64,000 bases of DNA from Oxytricha trifallax (GCA_000711775.1 ARYC01017974.1:45741-109740); one strand, 5' to 3'; shown: positions 24,611 to 35,437, numbered from the stretch's first letter. Program-made: numbers and translations. Notes: generated by a model not told the origin, from the letters alone.

Positions 24611-25428
24611 AAAGGTTACCTCCAAAATGTTGAGTGCTGTTGATGTTAACACCACCCAACACCTATAACAATAATATTAACAATTAATCTAATCAAAGTA
24701 ATAAATATAATAACTAGCTCTCGATAATAAGAATAACTAATTTAATGAATAATCAGTTAACCTGTAAATATTTCAATACTTCTCAGTAATATTTTTGAGT
24801 AAGATTTTATTTTGATATATTAAATTATATCAATATTTAATTACTGAAGATTATATCTTATAATAAAATCAATATAAAGTCTGAATTTAAATTATTCACA
24901 GAGAACTCAATATAAAGAGTAGGTGTCTTATGTTGTTATAAATATAAAGCATTTCATAAATAAATGCTTATTTTAGTATCATTTATAAAATAAAAATATT
25001 TCTTTTCTTATCATGGTTCAGAAACGACTTATTGATAAAGTATTTCGAATGTCTAAAATTATTTCTTTTGCCATATTTTAATGATTATTTATTAAATTTG
25101 ATAAATTTTCCAATATAATTTTATCCCTTGAATAATGAAGAAATTAGCAATAATAATTAATATAAGCTTTAGTTTTTAATAAACAAAGTCAAGTTTTTCT
25201 TATAGTGCATAATAACATATAACTTTATAGATCATAATTTTATTTGATAAAAGTTTTACTCTTAGAAGTCTTTGTCTTTCTCTTTTTATATTATAATTTA
25301 ATGATAGTTAGTGTGATATATTTAAAAGAAAGTTTAATGTTTAATATTATAAAAATATACTTCATTCTTTAGGCAAATAACTATCTGATAATTTATAAAT
25401 ACTAAAGCATTCAACTGCATTTGCATTT
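24611..25428. other. AT-rich interval between convergent genes
   Basis: The first 250 bp may hold the true 3' end of the kinase gene (a Gln-rich open frame). The rest (about 24870-25400) is AT-rich with no recognisable feature. Confidence 0.5.
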
Positions 25429-27003
25429 TCACCAATCAATGAACCACTTGTCTAGCAAGAACCATTTCTGAGCTTTAAGAGAGTACACGTGCACATCTTT
25501 GTCTAGGTTTCCCACGACAAATACTTTATCATTATACTTTACTGCTTGGCTGCGGAAGAATTCTTCTGGCTTCTTCAAAGTGCAATCTGACTTTTGGATT
25601 TCCATAGATTTAGTACTGAAGACGAAACAATCTGAGATCCAACCATAGTCTCCACCAAAGATCAAGATCTCTGTGTCACTCAAAGCGAAACTACCTAGAG
25701 TGTCTCTAGGTGTCCACTGCATCTCTTTATTGATGACTTGAATAGTCTCCCACTTTTGATTCTCTAAACTAGCAAAGCCATCAAGTCTTTCAATTGAGTC
25801 TAGAGGACTCTCAGTTAAACTGTCCCTTCCACCAATAACATACAAATATCTGTTTTCCAATACAGTTACTGAGTGATAGTGTCTAGATTACTGTAAGTCT
25901 CCAATCTCTGTCCACTTGTTCTTCGAAATATCATAAACTTCACATTTCTTGCCTGTCTCATCAGGATACTTGCTACCGATAGCATAGATGTAGTCTTTTG
26001 TTTAGTAGTCAAACTTTCTATGCAAATGAGCAAGCTAATGTCCAGATCTTGCATATCTCATTTAAGCCTTGGGAACTACATCATAAGTTTGCTCATTGAC
26101 TACAAAAGTATCATTGGAATAGATACATCTGATATCATTGTCCTTCTTTTCACCACCAATGATGAATATCTTGTTTTAGGCTTGAATCGAAGAGAATTCT
26201 GTTGGCAATTTATCTGCGTTTCTAATCTGAATACACTCTGTAGTTTGACTTTGCAACTCATGAATGTAAAGTTTTCTACTATCTTCGTCAAAGTAGTGCA
26301 ATCTTGGTCTCATGGGAGCGAGAATATAATCTGGCTCAAAGCTTATCACATCATGCAAGAAACCTCTGAATTTGTCAACTTCACTCTTAACTTGGATGTT
26401 TGGTCTTGAGTTTTCTTGGAAGAAAGAATTATGCTGTAATATTTTTTGTTTCAAGGATGCAAGTTAATTCTGGAAGTCATCAACAGTCTTTCTTTGTTTC
26501 AAGATTTCAAGATACTTTGATTGTTGAATGAATGACTTCATCTAATTGATATTTCGATCTACATCATTTGAAAATGAGTTCAAATTATCAATAGTCTGTA
26601 CTGTAAAGTTCTGAGGAGGTGGTTTGTAGTTTTACACGCTTTCAAGGTTTCTGATGATATTCTTGGCGCTCTCCTTTTGTTCATCAATGATGCTTTTAAG
26701 ATTGTTGTACTGTTAATCCACTTTCTGCAAGATTTCATCTTCAAGCCCAACTTGATTTGCAACTCTTTGTTGCATGAGTGCGCATTAATTTTGATGCTCT
26801 TTGCAAACCTACAAAATGTCCTCGAATTTTTGCACTTGTTCTGTAGCTGCTACTTTCAGAGTTTTAGCTTTCTACCCACCACAGTTTTGATGATCGTTTA
26901 AAGCACAGTCAAGACAAAGAATTTTCTCATGATTTTGGCAGAAAACCACATATTCATTGTGCTCACAGCTTTGGATGTCATTTCCAAGTCCACTTACTTC
27001 CAT
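25429..27003 (-). CDS. B-box zinc finger and kelch-repeat protein
   Basis: A single uninterrupted frame of 524 codons runs from ATG 27003-27001 to TGA 25431-25429. Near the N-terminus, CEHNEYVVFCQNHEKILCLD followed by CALNDHQNC has the Cys/His spacing of a B-box zinc finger. A coiled coil follows (residues about 60-210, e.g. QKVDQQYNNLKSIIDEQKES). The C-terminal half holds kelch-like blades (KIFIIGGEKKDND, YIYAIGSKYPDETGKKCEVY, YLYVIGGRDSLTESPLDSIE, EILIFGGDYGWISDCFVF). Architecture resembles TRIM/kelch scaffold proteins; no RING is visible, so E3 activity should not be assumed. No IES or intron is needed. Confidence 0.85.
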
Positions 27004-27157
27004 TTTAGAATTACTAAATTAATTATCAACTATCATCTAAGATACTCTTGTCATAAATCTGAATAAAAATTACTATAATAGTTTGTGGATTAGTATTATC
27101 TTTGATTGTTAAATAATTCCAAATTTTAAATATTCAAATTTTAGCATCCTTTAAATA

Positions 27158-27170
27158 ATATCTCTGAATT
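27158..27170 (-). repeat. Scrambling pointer AATTCAGAGATAT (5' part of Ca2+-ATPase)
   Basis: Reading on the minus strand, the last MDS of this block ends GNKKQFRDI within this 13-mer. The partner copy is at 16998-17010 on the plus strand. Sequence beyond the pointer diverges at once on both sides. Confidence 0.9.
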
Positions 27171-30100
27171 GTTTCTTGTTTCCGATTTCTTCTAATAAAC
27201 ATTATATTATTTAAAAATATCTTCTCTAATGAGTCCTCTGTTTGATGGATCTTCAAGTTTCTTTAATCCACCGCATAACTCTCTGAATTATTTACCTTCC
27301 ATGCAGACGTATTGATTATCAACTTCAGCCAATGAAACGATACCAGCCTCAACAGCGATGGCCTTAGCAGTGTCGATGTTATCTCCAGTGACCATTCTGA
27401 TATTGATACCGGCTCTCTTGCATTTCTTAACAGATTCAACGATTTCATCTCTCAATGGGTCTTGAAGAGCGTAGATACCAACGACAGTCAAGTTGTTCTC
27501 GAGGACTTCTCTATCTTTCTCAGAGTGGAAGTTGTTGTTGGCTGCTCTCAATCTCTCGTATTCGTCCTTTGATAGCTCAGAATAAGCAATCAAGAGAGTT
27601 CTGTAAGCTTTCTTAGCGAAAGTGTTAGTGACGATTTCCTTAAGAATCTTTTGCTTGGCTTCTGGAGTCAATTAGACTGCCTCACCCTGGGTGTTGAAGT
27701 ACTTATCGCAGTAGTCAATAACAATCTCTGGAGCACCCTTGGTGAATACCTTAATCTTGTTGGAGTCCTTGGGGTCTCTAACGACTGTGCAGGCTCTCTT
27801 TCTCATTGAGTTGAATGGAATTTATTGCAAAATGTTGTTTTCCTTTTCTCTGATATAATCTATATCATTTAAAATATAAAAATTGGGAGAATAGATATAA
27901 GTTTTACTCAATTTTTGTTTAAAAATAATATATTTTATTGTAGGGATACATTTGATTTGGGAATTATTATGAAATTAAATTAATAAAAATATCAAAATCT
28001 AGGCAGTTAACTTTCTGGAAACCGAGACAATATGGTACTTGTTTGATAGAGAATTTAAAATTGGCGGTACCCCTCTATCGAATCCTTTTTTGAGATATCT
28101 CTACTTTAATTTTTGTTGATTTGTTTAGTTGATTTTAATGCTAGAATTAAAGTCGAGATATCTCGCTTCAGGAATTCGAGAGAGGGGTACCGCCAATATT
28201 AAAGTCCAGCCAATTTTGAATTCTCTATCAAACAAGTACCATAATGTCTAGGTTTCCAGAAAGTTAATTGGCACTTATTATTATTTTGATTAATTTAATT
28301 ATAATATAATTTCCCAAATCAAATGTATTCCTACAATATTTGTAAAAATAAACTTAAATTTTAGAATAATATATTTATAAAATTTAAATTATATAATAAT
28401 ATATTTTTAAATTAATTATTTTTATCAATAAATTATAATTGTCTTAAAAATTAATGGTTGATTATAACATCATAAGCACGGACACCAACTTCCATAAGGA
28501 AATTAATAAGTCCTTGTTCAGTACAGTTACCCTTTGGGATATATTTGCCCTTGTCGTCTTTCTCAATTCTGGCACTGCAATTGAACAAAACACCCTCAGT
28601 GAGTACTTGAGAACTCTTGAGTTGAGCGAAGTTTCCTGGTCTGCCGACATGTACTTGATCGCAAGTGTAGAATTCTTTCACAGACATTAAGTTCTTGGTA
28701 AGAGTACCTGTCTTATCAGTGCAGATCTCGTTTGCACCTCCCATAGTTTCAGAGGCGTCAAGTTTTCTAACCAAGTTATTCTCCTTCTTCATCTTCATAA
28801 CTGAAAAAGCGAGGGAAATAGTCACTGCTAAGGGAAGTCCTTCTGGAACAGCTACGACGATAACGGTGACAGCAATGATGATGAAGTCAATAAACTTGTT
28901 CAAAGTTTCAACGGTAGCGAATTGTCTGTTTGCATCCAAGTAGATTTATTATAATATATAATTAAGATTGTTATGCTAAGGTTAATGCTCATAGCAACGA
29001 AGGTGAGAATGGCAACATAGACACCAACTTTACCGATTTCATTAGCGATTGTTTCAAGTTTAGCTTACAATGGGGTGATTTCATCCTCAATGTTGAGTTT
29101 CTCCTCAGCCATACCAGATCTGGTGTGAACACCAACAGCGCAAATGATAGCAAGTCCTTGACCTGATTCAACAAGAGTCTTTCCAATCAAGAATGGGTTA
29201 GGGTTGTGAATATAGTTTTGTTGGTTCACTGAGGCCTTTTCAACTTATTCTGGCTCTCCAGTCATGGCACTCTCATCAGTGGCGATGTCTGTTCCTTCAA
29301 TCAGAACGCAATCAGCTGGAATTCTCATACCAGCTTCAATCTTGATAACATCTCCTACGACAAGGTCATTGTTCAAGATGGTTTGGGTCATACCCTCGCC
29401 TCCTCTGTAGACAGCGATATATTCCTCGCTAGCCTTAGAGACTAACTTTTAAAATTGCTTTTCTTTTACGTAATTGTTTCCTGCAGTCACAGAGACAATG
29501 ATAGTGACAGCGAAGAAGATAGAAGTTCCTTCAACCCAGCCTTATTTCCAGCCATGTTAAACAATACCGATAATTAACGCCAATGCTGCAGCCATTAAAA
29601 GGATCTAAAGAATTCTATCTTCAAAGTTCTCCATAATCAGTTCGAAAAGAGTTCTGATTTTTGGCATTCTTTTCTTGTTACCTCCGTATCTACAAAAGAT
29701 GTTAATAAGATTTGAATTTGTATTTAGATTGTATTTACCTGTGAATTCTCTCTTCCAAGTCTTTTTCATTGCCTTCAATTCCCACCTAAATATATAATTA
29801 AGACTGATTATGGTTATTGAAATGTTTACTTTTGTATCTGACTTGAGTCCTGAAGCTAAACCGGAAGTGCCTCCAAATTCAGCCCACAATTTGTGAAGTG
29901 CAATTGAAACTTTTCCGCCATCATTGCCATTGTGGTAGTTTTTGATATTATCTGGGTGGAAAAGTTCACTATAATTACAGTTTCTAATTTTAAATTTTAA
30001 TTTGATAAGACTATAAGATTTTTCATGGGTAAAAAATAATGAGCTCAAGAATTTAATTTTTATATTCAATTACAGAAAATAAGCATCAAAGTTATTAATG

Positions 30101-30221
30101 ACTAAATAAAGCCTTACCATAATTCCTCAGTAGAGAACTTGAAGTTGCCCTTGGAGTGATCTCCGAGCAACGGCTCATTGAGATTATTGTCGTGGTTGTG
30201 ATGATGCGTATTTTTGCTCAT
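27158..30221 (-). CDS. Plasma-membrane Ca2+ ATPase, N-terminal and central MDSs
   Basis: The ATG at 30221-30219 starts MSKNTHHHNHDNNLNEPLLG. Segments follow for the N-terminal domain (HKLWAEFGGTSGLASGLKSD), TM1-2 and the A-domain (NNDLVVGDVIKIEAGMRIPA; TDESAMTGEPE). TM3-4 carries PEGLPLAVTISLAFSV, the Ca2+-site region, and then the phosphorylation motif CTDKTGTLTKNLM. The N-domain (CTEQGLINFLMEVG ... VFTKGAPEIVIDYCDKYF) and P-domain (LQDPLRDEIVESVKKC, MVTGDNIDTAKAIA) follow. It is a type IIB P-type ATPase exporting Ca2+ from the cytosol. It breaks off at the 13-bp pointer (27158-27170); TM5-10 are on the other strand at 16998-18203. Inserts lie near 30110-29960, 29860-29790, 29740-29695, 28985-28940, 28462-27855 and 27225-27194. 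Confidence 0.92.
27194..27225 (-). other. IES, 32 bp, pointer AGAAGA (minus strand)
   Basis: TCTTCT (plus strand) is at 27188-27193 and 27220-27225. Excision on the minus strand gives GLIREEIGNKKQF in frame instead of GLIREDIFK followed by nonsense. Confidence 0.88.
27855..28462 (-). other. 608-bp IES carrying an inverted repeat, pointer ATCA (minus strand)
   Basis: The pointer appears as TGAT on the plus strand at 27851-27854 and 28459-28462. Excision joins VRAYDVI to IREKENNILQQIPFNS, the normal N-domain order of the Ca2+-ATPase. Most of the IES is an inverted repeat, listed separately. Confidence 0.85.
27935..28342. repeat. Inverted repeat (MITE-like) within the Ca2+-ATPase IES
   Basis: Arms of about 185-200 bp (27935-28118 and about 28142-28342) are imperfect reverse complements. 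They share long matches such as GGCGGTACCCCTCT (about 28063) with its complement (about 28181), and TTAACTTTCTGGAAACC (28009) with its complement (28250). The spacer is about 25 bp and there is no coding capacity. It probably is a non-autonomous mobile element inserted in, or giving rise to, the IES. Confidence 0.85.
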
Positions 30222-30418
30222 TTAAGCAATATCTGAATTATATTTGCTATGGATGATTAAGATATTTTATTATTATTAATAGGCTCTAATAGTACTTATA
30301 TTCGCAAATAATTACTATTAGCCTACTGAACTGATTTATTTTATTATCTAAATTCAAATTCAAATTTAAGCATTAAAAGTAGTACTTGAGCAAGAGGAAT
30401 TATAAATTAAATTACAAA

Positions 30419-32069
30419 ATGAAGAATAAAATATTGGGTCTTCTAAGGGATAAGAATATAGTTGGTAGTTTGATACAACCAGAAAGTGTCAAATAACCCT
30501 CTTAAGATTTCCTCAATCCCAACAACATAAATCGGTAAAATTCTCGAGGTTCACGTAAAAGCTCAAAACATAAAAAGTTAAACTCAAATAATACATCATT
30601 TGACGGTGACGATGAAGATAATGGGAGAGTGTTTAGTGAAATAGTCATTGAAGATTATAGGAGAGAACTTAAAATCTAAAATAAAAAGGTTTTCCAACCA
30701 AATTTTGACTACAGAGTTAAGCTGTAGGCACTGGCTAAGCTTCAAAAGCAAATCGTTGCTTAAAATACTGGGAGAGATTACTTTATTTTCAACATTGATC
30801 ATGAATACTATTCGTAAGACAGAACAGTGGAATTTCACATGAAAATTGCTAAAATAGAGAATAATGAGGTATTTTTCAAAAGTTAAATGCAAAACACCAA
30901 CAGGTATACAGTGGATTTGGAGTTAAGTATTTATGATGAGAAAATCAAAGATAAAATTGCTAAGTTCTGTAAAGAACAGAAAATAAATTACACTGATGAA
31001 ACATCTCTTGTTAATTATGCTTTTGTCATTGTTGAAGCTTATAATTTAATATCGATCATAATGTTTGATAAATTTTTATTCATAATAAAGGATAGCCATT
31101 GAAGCCAAAGTGCTTATCTTGGAAATTTAAAAGATAAAAACAGATGAGTTACTGCTTGATTTCCACAGAAAAGGTTTATTCAAGCAGGCAGAATAAAAAA
31201 GAAAGCCAAAACATTAACCTTAAAAAGTGGATTGGAAATAGAACTATGATAAATTTGAAAAACATATCCTAGATAAGCAAGAAGCTTTATAAACTAAAAT
31301 TTACCAAAAAATGAAATACAAAAACTTACCTCATAGAATATTCCCTCGATACTAGACTTATGAAGATATCAAGATGAGGCTATATACTAACTTAAATAAT
31401 TCAATAAAGTTAGTACTGGAAGAAAGTCAGAAGATACTAAAACGCTACACGAGAATAGATGTTTACTTGGATTGTATCGCTTTTGGAAGGAAACATGAAC
31501 ATAAGCTTGGTAGAAAGCAGAGAAACATGACTGTGGATATTTTGATGTAAAAATAGAGAGATTTATAGGGATAATTGGCGAATGGATAGTAGGGGAAACG
31601 TCCTAGTAATGCGATGTATAATAGAGACAGAGGTAACACTTTTGATTACTACAACCATTACAGAGTGACTACAGTTGGCTAAGAAAACACTCCAGATAGA
31701 TCAAGTGCTGAACTCATTAAGAAATAAGGTTAGTTTCTCAATACACCATCTCCTGATAAAATGCTTGGACGAATGGCCAGTAACGATTCCAACTTGAATA
31801 TTCACAATAATCTAAGAGCAAGTGATAAGAAGAGAAGTTTTATGAATAATCTACAGTCCTCTGCTGAGAATTTAAACATGAGTTCCAGGATGGTTTTTAA
31901 AGAGAGTCCAGATGGTAAGGGGATGATGGGACAAAATGGACCTGATAAACGATATATGGCAGATGAATATGAAAAAATTGATAAATCCAATTAAAAAGCT
32001 AAGTTTATTCAGTCAAAGGAAGCAAATACACTTGATGCACTAATTAAAAGTTATTGTGAAGCTAAATGA
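30419..32069 (+). CDS. Unknown basic protein with one IES
   Basis: The ATG at 30419 gives MKNKILGLLRDKNIVGSLIQ and the protein ends ...LDALIKSYCEAK at TGA 32067-32069. A 67-bp IES (pointer TTGAAGC) interrupts it. Charged helical regions (KLQKQIVAQNTGRDYF, KVLILEIQKIKTDELLLDF) are followed by a C-terminal low-complexity Asn/Ser-rich tail (SPDKMLGRMASNDSNLNIHN). No signal peptide, membrane segment or known domain is recognised. Confidence 0.75.
31039..31105 (+). other. IES, 67 bp, pointer TTGAAGC
   Basis: TTGAAGC is at 31032-31038 and 31099-31105. Excision joins FVIVEA to KVLILEIQ. The insert contains an in-frame TGA. Confidence 0.9.
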
Positions 32070-32176
32070 TTAATAATTTTAGAGATTACATTTTAATTGA
32101 TTAATCAATCTTTGATGATATAAGTAATTAAGATTATTTATTAGAATTAAAATTTGAAATTTAAATTATAAATTAA

Positions 32177-32658
32177 ATGGTACATTTATATACAGGTTAT
32201 TACCAGAAGCGCTACAACTAAAGAATTTGTTCTTGTGCAACTTTCTTTGTTGCCGTGCTATTCGCTTGCACACTAATTCTACCTTACATAATAGTTTATG
32301 TGACAAACAGTAAGCAATATAACTTATCATGAATTTAATTAATTATAATAGATTTATGGAGGAAGCAGAACACATACTTTGAATAGCCAGATGTAGTATT
32401 CAAAAACAAATTAATATTTGAAGTCTTGGATAGCACTGGGCAATCTAAAATTTTCTCAACTGTAAAATCTATAAATTCACTGTAGATGAATGAAATTGGT
32501 GTGCCTCTAGTCAAATTCACTAAATACGATTCAAATTCAGATGGACTTTTGGACTCAATGAATATTAGAATTGAATTTAGATCACAACCGGCTGAAGTTA
32601 AAAATATTAAACTGCTTGCTTCGTTTGATTACTCTCTTGCCAAACTACTTAAGATTGA
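32177..32658 (+). CDS. TMEM231: TMEM231-like protein, N-terminal half (scrambled)
   Basis: The ATG at 32177 starts MVHLYTGYYQKRYNQRICSC, followed by TM helix FFVAVLFACTLILPYIIVYV. After a GT-AG intron (32310-32351) comes NLWRKQNTYFEQPDVVFKN, matching the TMEM231 segment WLKRSSYEEQPTVRFQ. GVPLVKFTKYDSNSDGLLDS (compare VPLV..DRNQDGKTD) and LLASFDYSLAKLLKI follow. TMEM231 is a ciliary transition-zone (MKS/B9 complex) protein. The half ends in pointer TACTTAAGATTGA (32646-32658). Reading on past it gives a short unrelated tail, so the true continuation is on the minus strand at 34432-33914. Confidence 0.85.
32310..32351 (+). other. GT-AG intron, 42 bp
   Basis: The intron begins GTAAGC and ends ATAATAG. 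Splicing gives VTNNLWRKQN in frame, in line with TMEM231. Confidence 0.85.
32646..32658 (+). repeat. Scrambling pointer TACTTAAGATTGA (TMEM231, 5' side)
   Basis: A 13-bp sequence at the end of the plus-strand half. The same sequence occurs on the minus strand at 34432-34420 at the start of the second half. Joining at the pointer reads AKLLKIEMVGLLYLDIDTP without frameshift. Confidence 0.9.
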
Positions 32659-32735
32659 TTATTATGATAGATAATAAGTGACATTAAAAATCATGGATCA
32701 AAAGTTCAAAGAAATTAAATGATATTCTTAAAATT

Positions 32736-33785
32736 TCATGAATCTAATTATCTGTTATACTCTAGTCTCTTCTGCTGCTCCCTATCTCTATCCCTGTTCT
32801 TTTTTAGAGCATGTTTCTCAAACTCCACAAGCTTTTAAAGATCATTTTTCTTAGGTCTTCCATCCCTCCCTCTCTCGATTCTATGTGGTTGATTAACTAA
32901 GTCTTCATCATCAAATACTTTCTTGAGGCTTTGAAGTCTCATTCTCTCAGCTTCTTCGACATTTTATATTTTTTTCTCTTAGCTGATTGGAACTTCCATT
33001 AAACCATTAATCCAAGTCTTTTAATCAATGAGTCTTCTATCCTACTTCAGCTTGTCCACATCGAGATGTGCAGGTATTTTGTATAAATCTTTCTTTTCAT
33101 CTAAAATACGCTTTCTTGCTTATTCCAATTCTAGCTGCTTTTTCTCATTCTCTAACTCAAAGTCGGATTTACCCTTGTTTAAGTTATTTTGATTCAAATA
33201 TTCCTCTCTAAACAAATGAAAGTTAAAAATAAAAACTTAATCATACAATTTCTTGTCTTTGATTTCAAATTTTCCAAGTGTAGAGTATTAAAACTGAGGA
33301 GCCTTTCCACCAGCGGAAATCAAGCCAATTGTTTTAATGTGTGAATTCATATCACCCTCCTACATAGCACCTACAGATTCTTAATTCTATTTCAGCAAGT
33401 TAGTTTCATACTTCAATTCCATTTCCTTCATAGAAACTCCTTTATGCCTCTTTGAGAATTTTATTTTCTTTGTGTTTATCAACTGATCTATATCGAAGTC
33501 TGATTCATTTTGCTATTTCATGTTCTGCGTATGAATGTTTTGGGTAGTGTCTGACTAATCCTATAAACTTAGATGTAAAGAAATTATCTGTCCCAATTTA
33601 ATTGTTTACTTTTAATCTTGCTGTTATTCTTCTCTGATCTCCTACTCTTGTTACTCTTAATTATTCTCAGAATGTTTTCTCTTAATTAAATTTATGTCAT
33701 CTACTTCCACTGATTAAGTTTTAATGTCTTTATCATCTAGCTCATCTCTTTGCCTTGTCTATTTCTTTTAAACTTTCTTGAACAT
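32736..33785 (-). CDS. HCA59/C9orf78 (TLS1)-like protein, nested in TMEM231 gap
   Basis: The ATG at 33785-33783 (MFKKVQKKQTRQRDELDDKD) opens a charged, Gln-rich N-terminus. One insert near 33206-33240 is removed, joining KLYDQ to EEYLNQNN. The C-terminal part reads KKDLYKIPAHLDV, KTWINGLMEVPIS and EKNIQNVEEAERMRLQSL. This matches the order in human C9orf78 (DCLYELPENIRV, SGIPEVDLGIDAKIKNI, STEDAKARLL). It ends DREQQKRLEYNRQLDS at TGA 32738-32736. The family is linked to spliceosome function. Assignment rests on a moderate motif match. The whole gene sits inside the space separating the two TMEM231 halves. Confidence 0.6.
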
Positions 33786-33913
33786 CCTTTTTCCTTTAAA
33801 TTTATTAATTAATTATGTTATCTCTATACTACTATATATCATTTTGTCTTTCAATACCTTGAATATGAATGATAAAAATGATTTAATAAACTCTTTAAAC
33901 TATATCTATCATA

Positions 33914-34432
33914 TCACATAAATTTCTTCTGATGTAGTTCACTAACCACAGTCGTCTCAATGATCTTGTACTTGAACATAAACTTTACAAATTGCCAATA
34001 TATGTACAAAGCAGGTAGGAACATGGATAAGTATTGTATCCAGGCATACTTAAGTGTCTCTAGAATTCCTGGTATGTATTTTACTTCCTGATTAAAAGGT
34101 ATTTTTATGTTTACATCCACTGCTGTTTTGAACATTTAGCCATAGGGTTGGACTACGTAGTTGTGATCATATAAAGTTTGCTCTATAAATAAAGATTATT
34201 ATTTCATGTATTATGTTACCTTTTCTGTCTGCGTAAAACTCTAGAATGTCTTAGAGTGGGTATTAAGAGTAGTCGTCTAGTGGATCTGTATTGAAAAGGG
34301 TTCTTTTTACTGAATCAATTAAAACTGGAGCTGATTATTTAAGCTGCAAATATCCATCAGCTAAAATTGCACTGGCGCCATTTGGTGTATCAATATCTAA
34401 ATATAGAAGTCCAACCATCTCAATCTTAAGTA
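33914..34432 (-). CDS. TMEM231: TMEM231-like protein, C-terminal half (scrambled, inverted)
   Basis: From the pointer at 34432-34420 the minus strand reads EMVGLLYLDIDTPNGASAI, LADGYLQLKQSAPVLID (compare VNGDLRLQQKQPL) and DILEFYADRK. A GT-AG intron (34219-34183) follows, then EQTLYDHNYVV, VNIKIPFNQEVKYIPG, and ETLKYAWIQYLSMFLPALYI. The last matches the second TM region of TMEM231 ([20 protein letters not shown]). Stop is TGA 33916-33914. There is no start codon of its own at the proper place; the 5' half is at 32177-32658 on the plus strand. Confidence 0.85.
34183..34219 (-). other. GT-AG intron, 37 bp
   Basis: On the minus strand it starts GTAACATAAT and ends TTTATAG. Splicing joins ADRK to EQTLYDHN within the TMEM231 second half. 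Confidence 0.85.
34420..34432 (-). repeat. Scrambling pointer TACTTAAGATTGA (TMEM231, 3' side)
   Basis: Minus-strand copy of the 13-bp pointer at 32646-32658. Flanking bases differ on both sides, so the shared stretch is bounded at exactly 13 bp. Confidence 0.9.
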
Positions 34433-34496
34433 AACATTGAAATACTATTTAGAATTAATAAAAAGTTAAGGAATACAATTAGATAAATCTGAAAAA

Positions 34497-35281
34497 TCAC
34501 CTTAAATCATTAATATCACTATCTCTCTCCTAAACATTTCTTCTCACAGGTCCCTAATTAGCATTGCTTCTTATGTCATCAGTTGGCAATAAATCTGGTC
34601 TCTTAAGTCCAAACTTAGTATGCAGGAGATTTCTCTCATCTTCGTAGTCATCCATCATTTTCTTCACACTTGTCTTTCCTTCTTTAATCTCCAAACTATA
34701 AATTATAATTAGCCATCAAATTGCATCACTATATATCAAAGAACTTACAATACTTTAACTGGACCATTTAAGAATATGAACAAAATAGTATATAAAATCT
34801 CAGGCAATATCGTATTGTTACTTATGTCATCTAATGTATACTTCCCAAGTGGAGTGAAATCAATGTCTAACTGAGATTTCAAAGCAAAAATAATGCCTAT
34901 CAATGTCACATTAGAAATGACAATTTGCAAGAATATATGCCATTATTTCTTATTCATCTATTCAATTTCAAACTGTACAACTGCACAGAATACAAGTATC
35001 AGCAGCAAATCAGTGAGTGTTTAATCTCCAAATATTAGTTAATTAACCAGGGTGTATTGAATGAAGATTGACACATATTTAATCTTTGGATTGTATAGTC
35101 TTAAAGTAATTAATGGAAATACTAGAGGTGCGAGCACTGGCTTTACATCAAGACAAAAGGCAAATAGAAGTCTAACTAAAATAAGATATTAAATTAAAAC
35201 AATAAATTTACCAAGAGTTAACAAGAGCAGACTTAGGATGTCGTAGTATTTAGATAGTGTTTGAACTATTTTTTCTGCCAT
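34497..35281 (-). CDS. Multi-pass membrane protein of unknown function
   Basis: The ATG at 35281-35279 gives MAEKIVQTLSKYYDILSLLL. A GT-AG intron (about 35210-35175) is followed by a run of hydrophobic helices: VRLLFAFCLDVKPVLAPLVF, YVSIFIQYTLVNQLIFG, LTDLLLILVFCAVVQF and WHIFLQIVISNVTLIGIIFA. A second intron near 34745-34700 precedes a charged tail (EIKEGKTSVKKMMDDYEDER) ending at TGA 34499-34497. About five or six TM segments are likely. Family not recognised. It ends 65 bp from the TMEM231 pointer. Confidence 0.7.
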
Positions 35282-35437
35282 GATAATTCTGATAGTATAT
35301 TTACTTAAATATTTATAATAAATTGATCGTGTTTAAGTTTGTTAATAATAAATTAGGCTGATACTTTAATATAAAGCGAAAAGAAGAAAATCAAATTAGT
35401 TTGTGCACCTGATTTATTGACTTAACCTTCTAGAATT

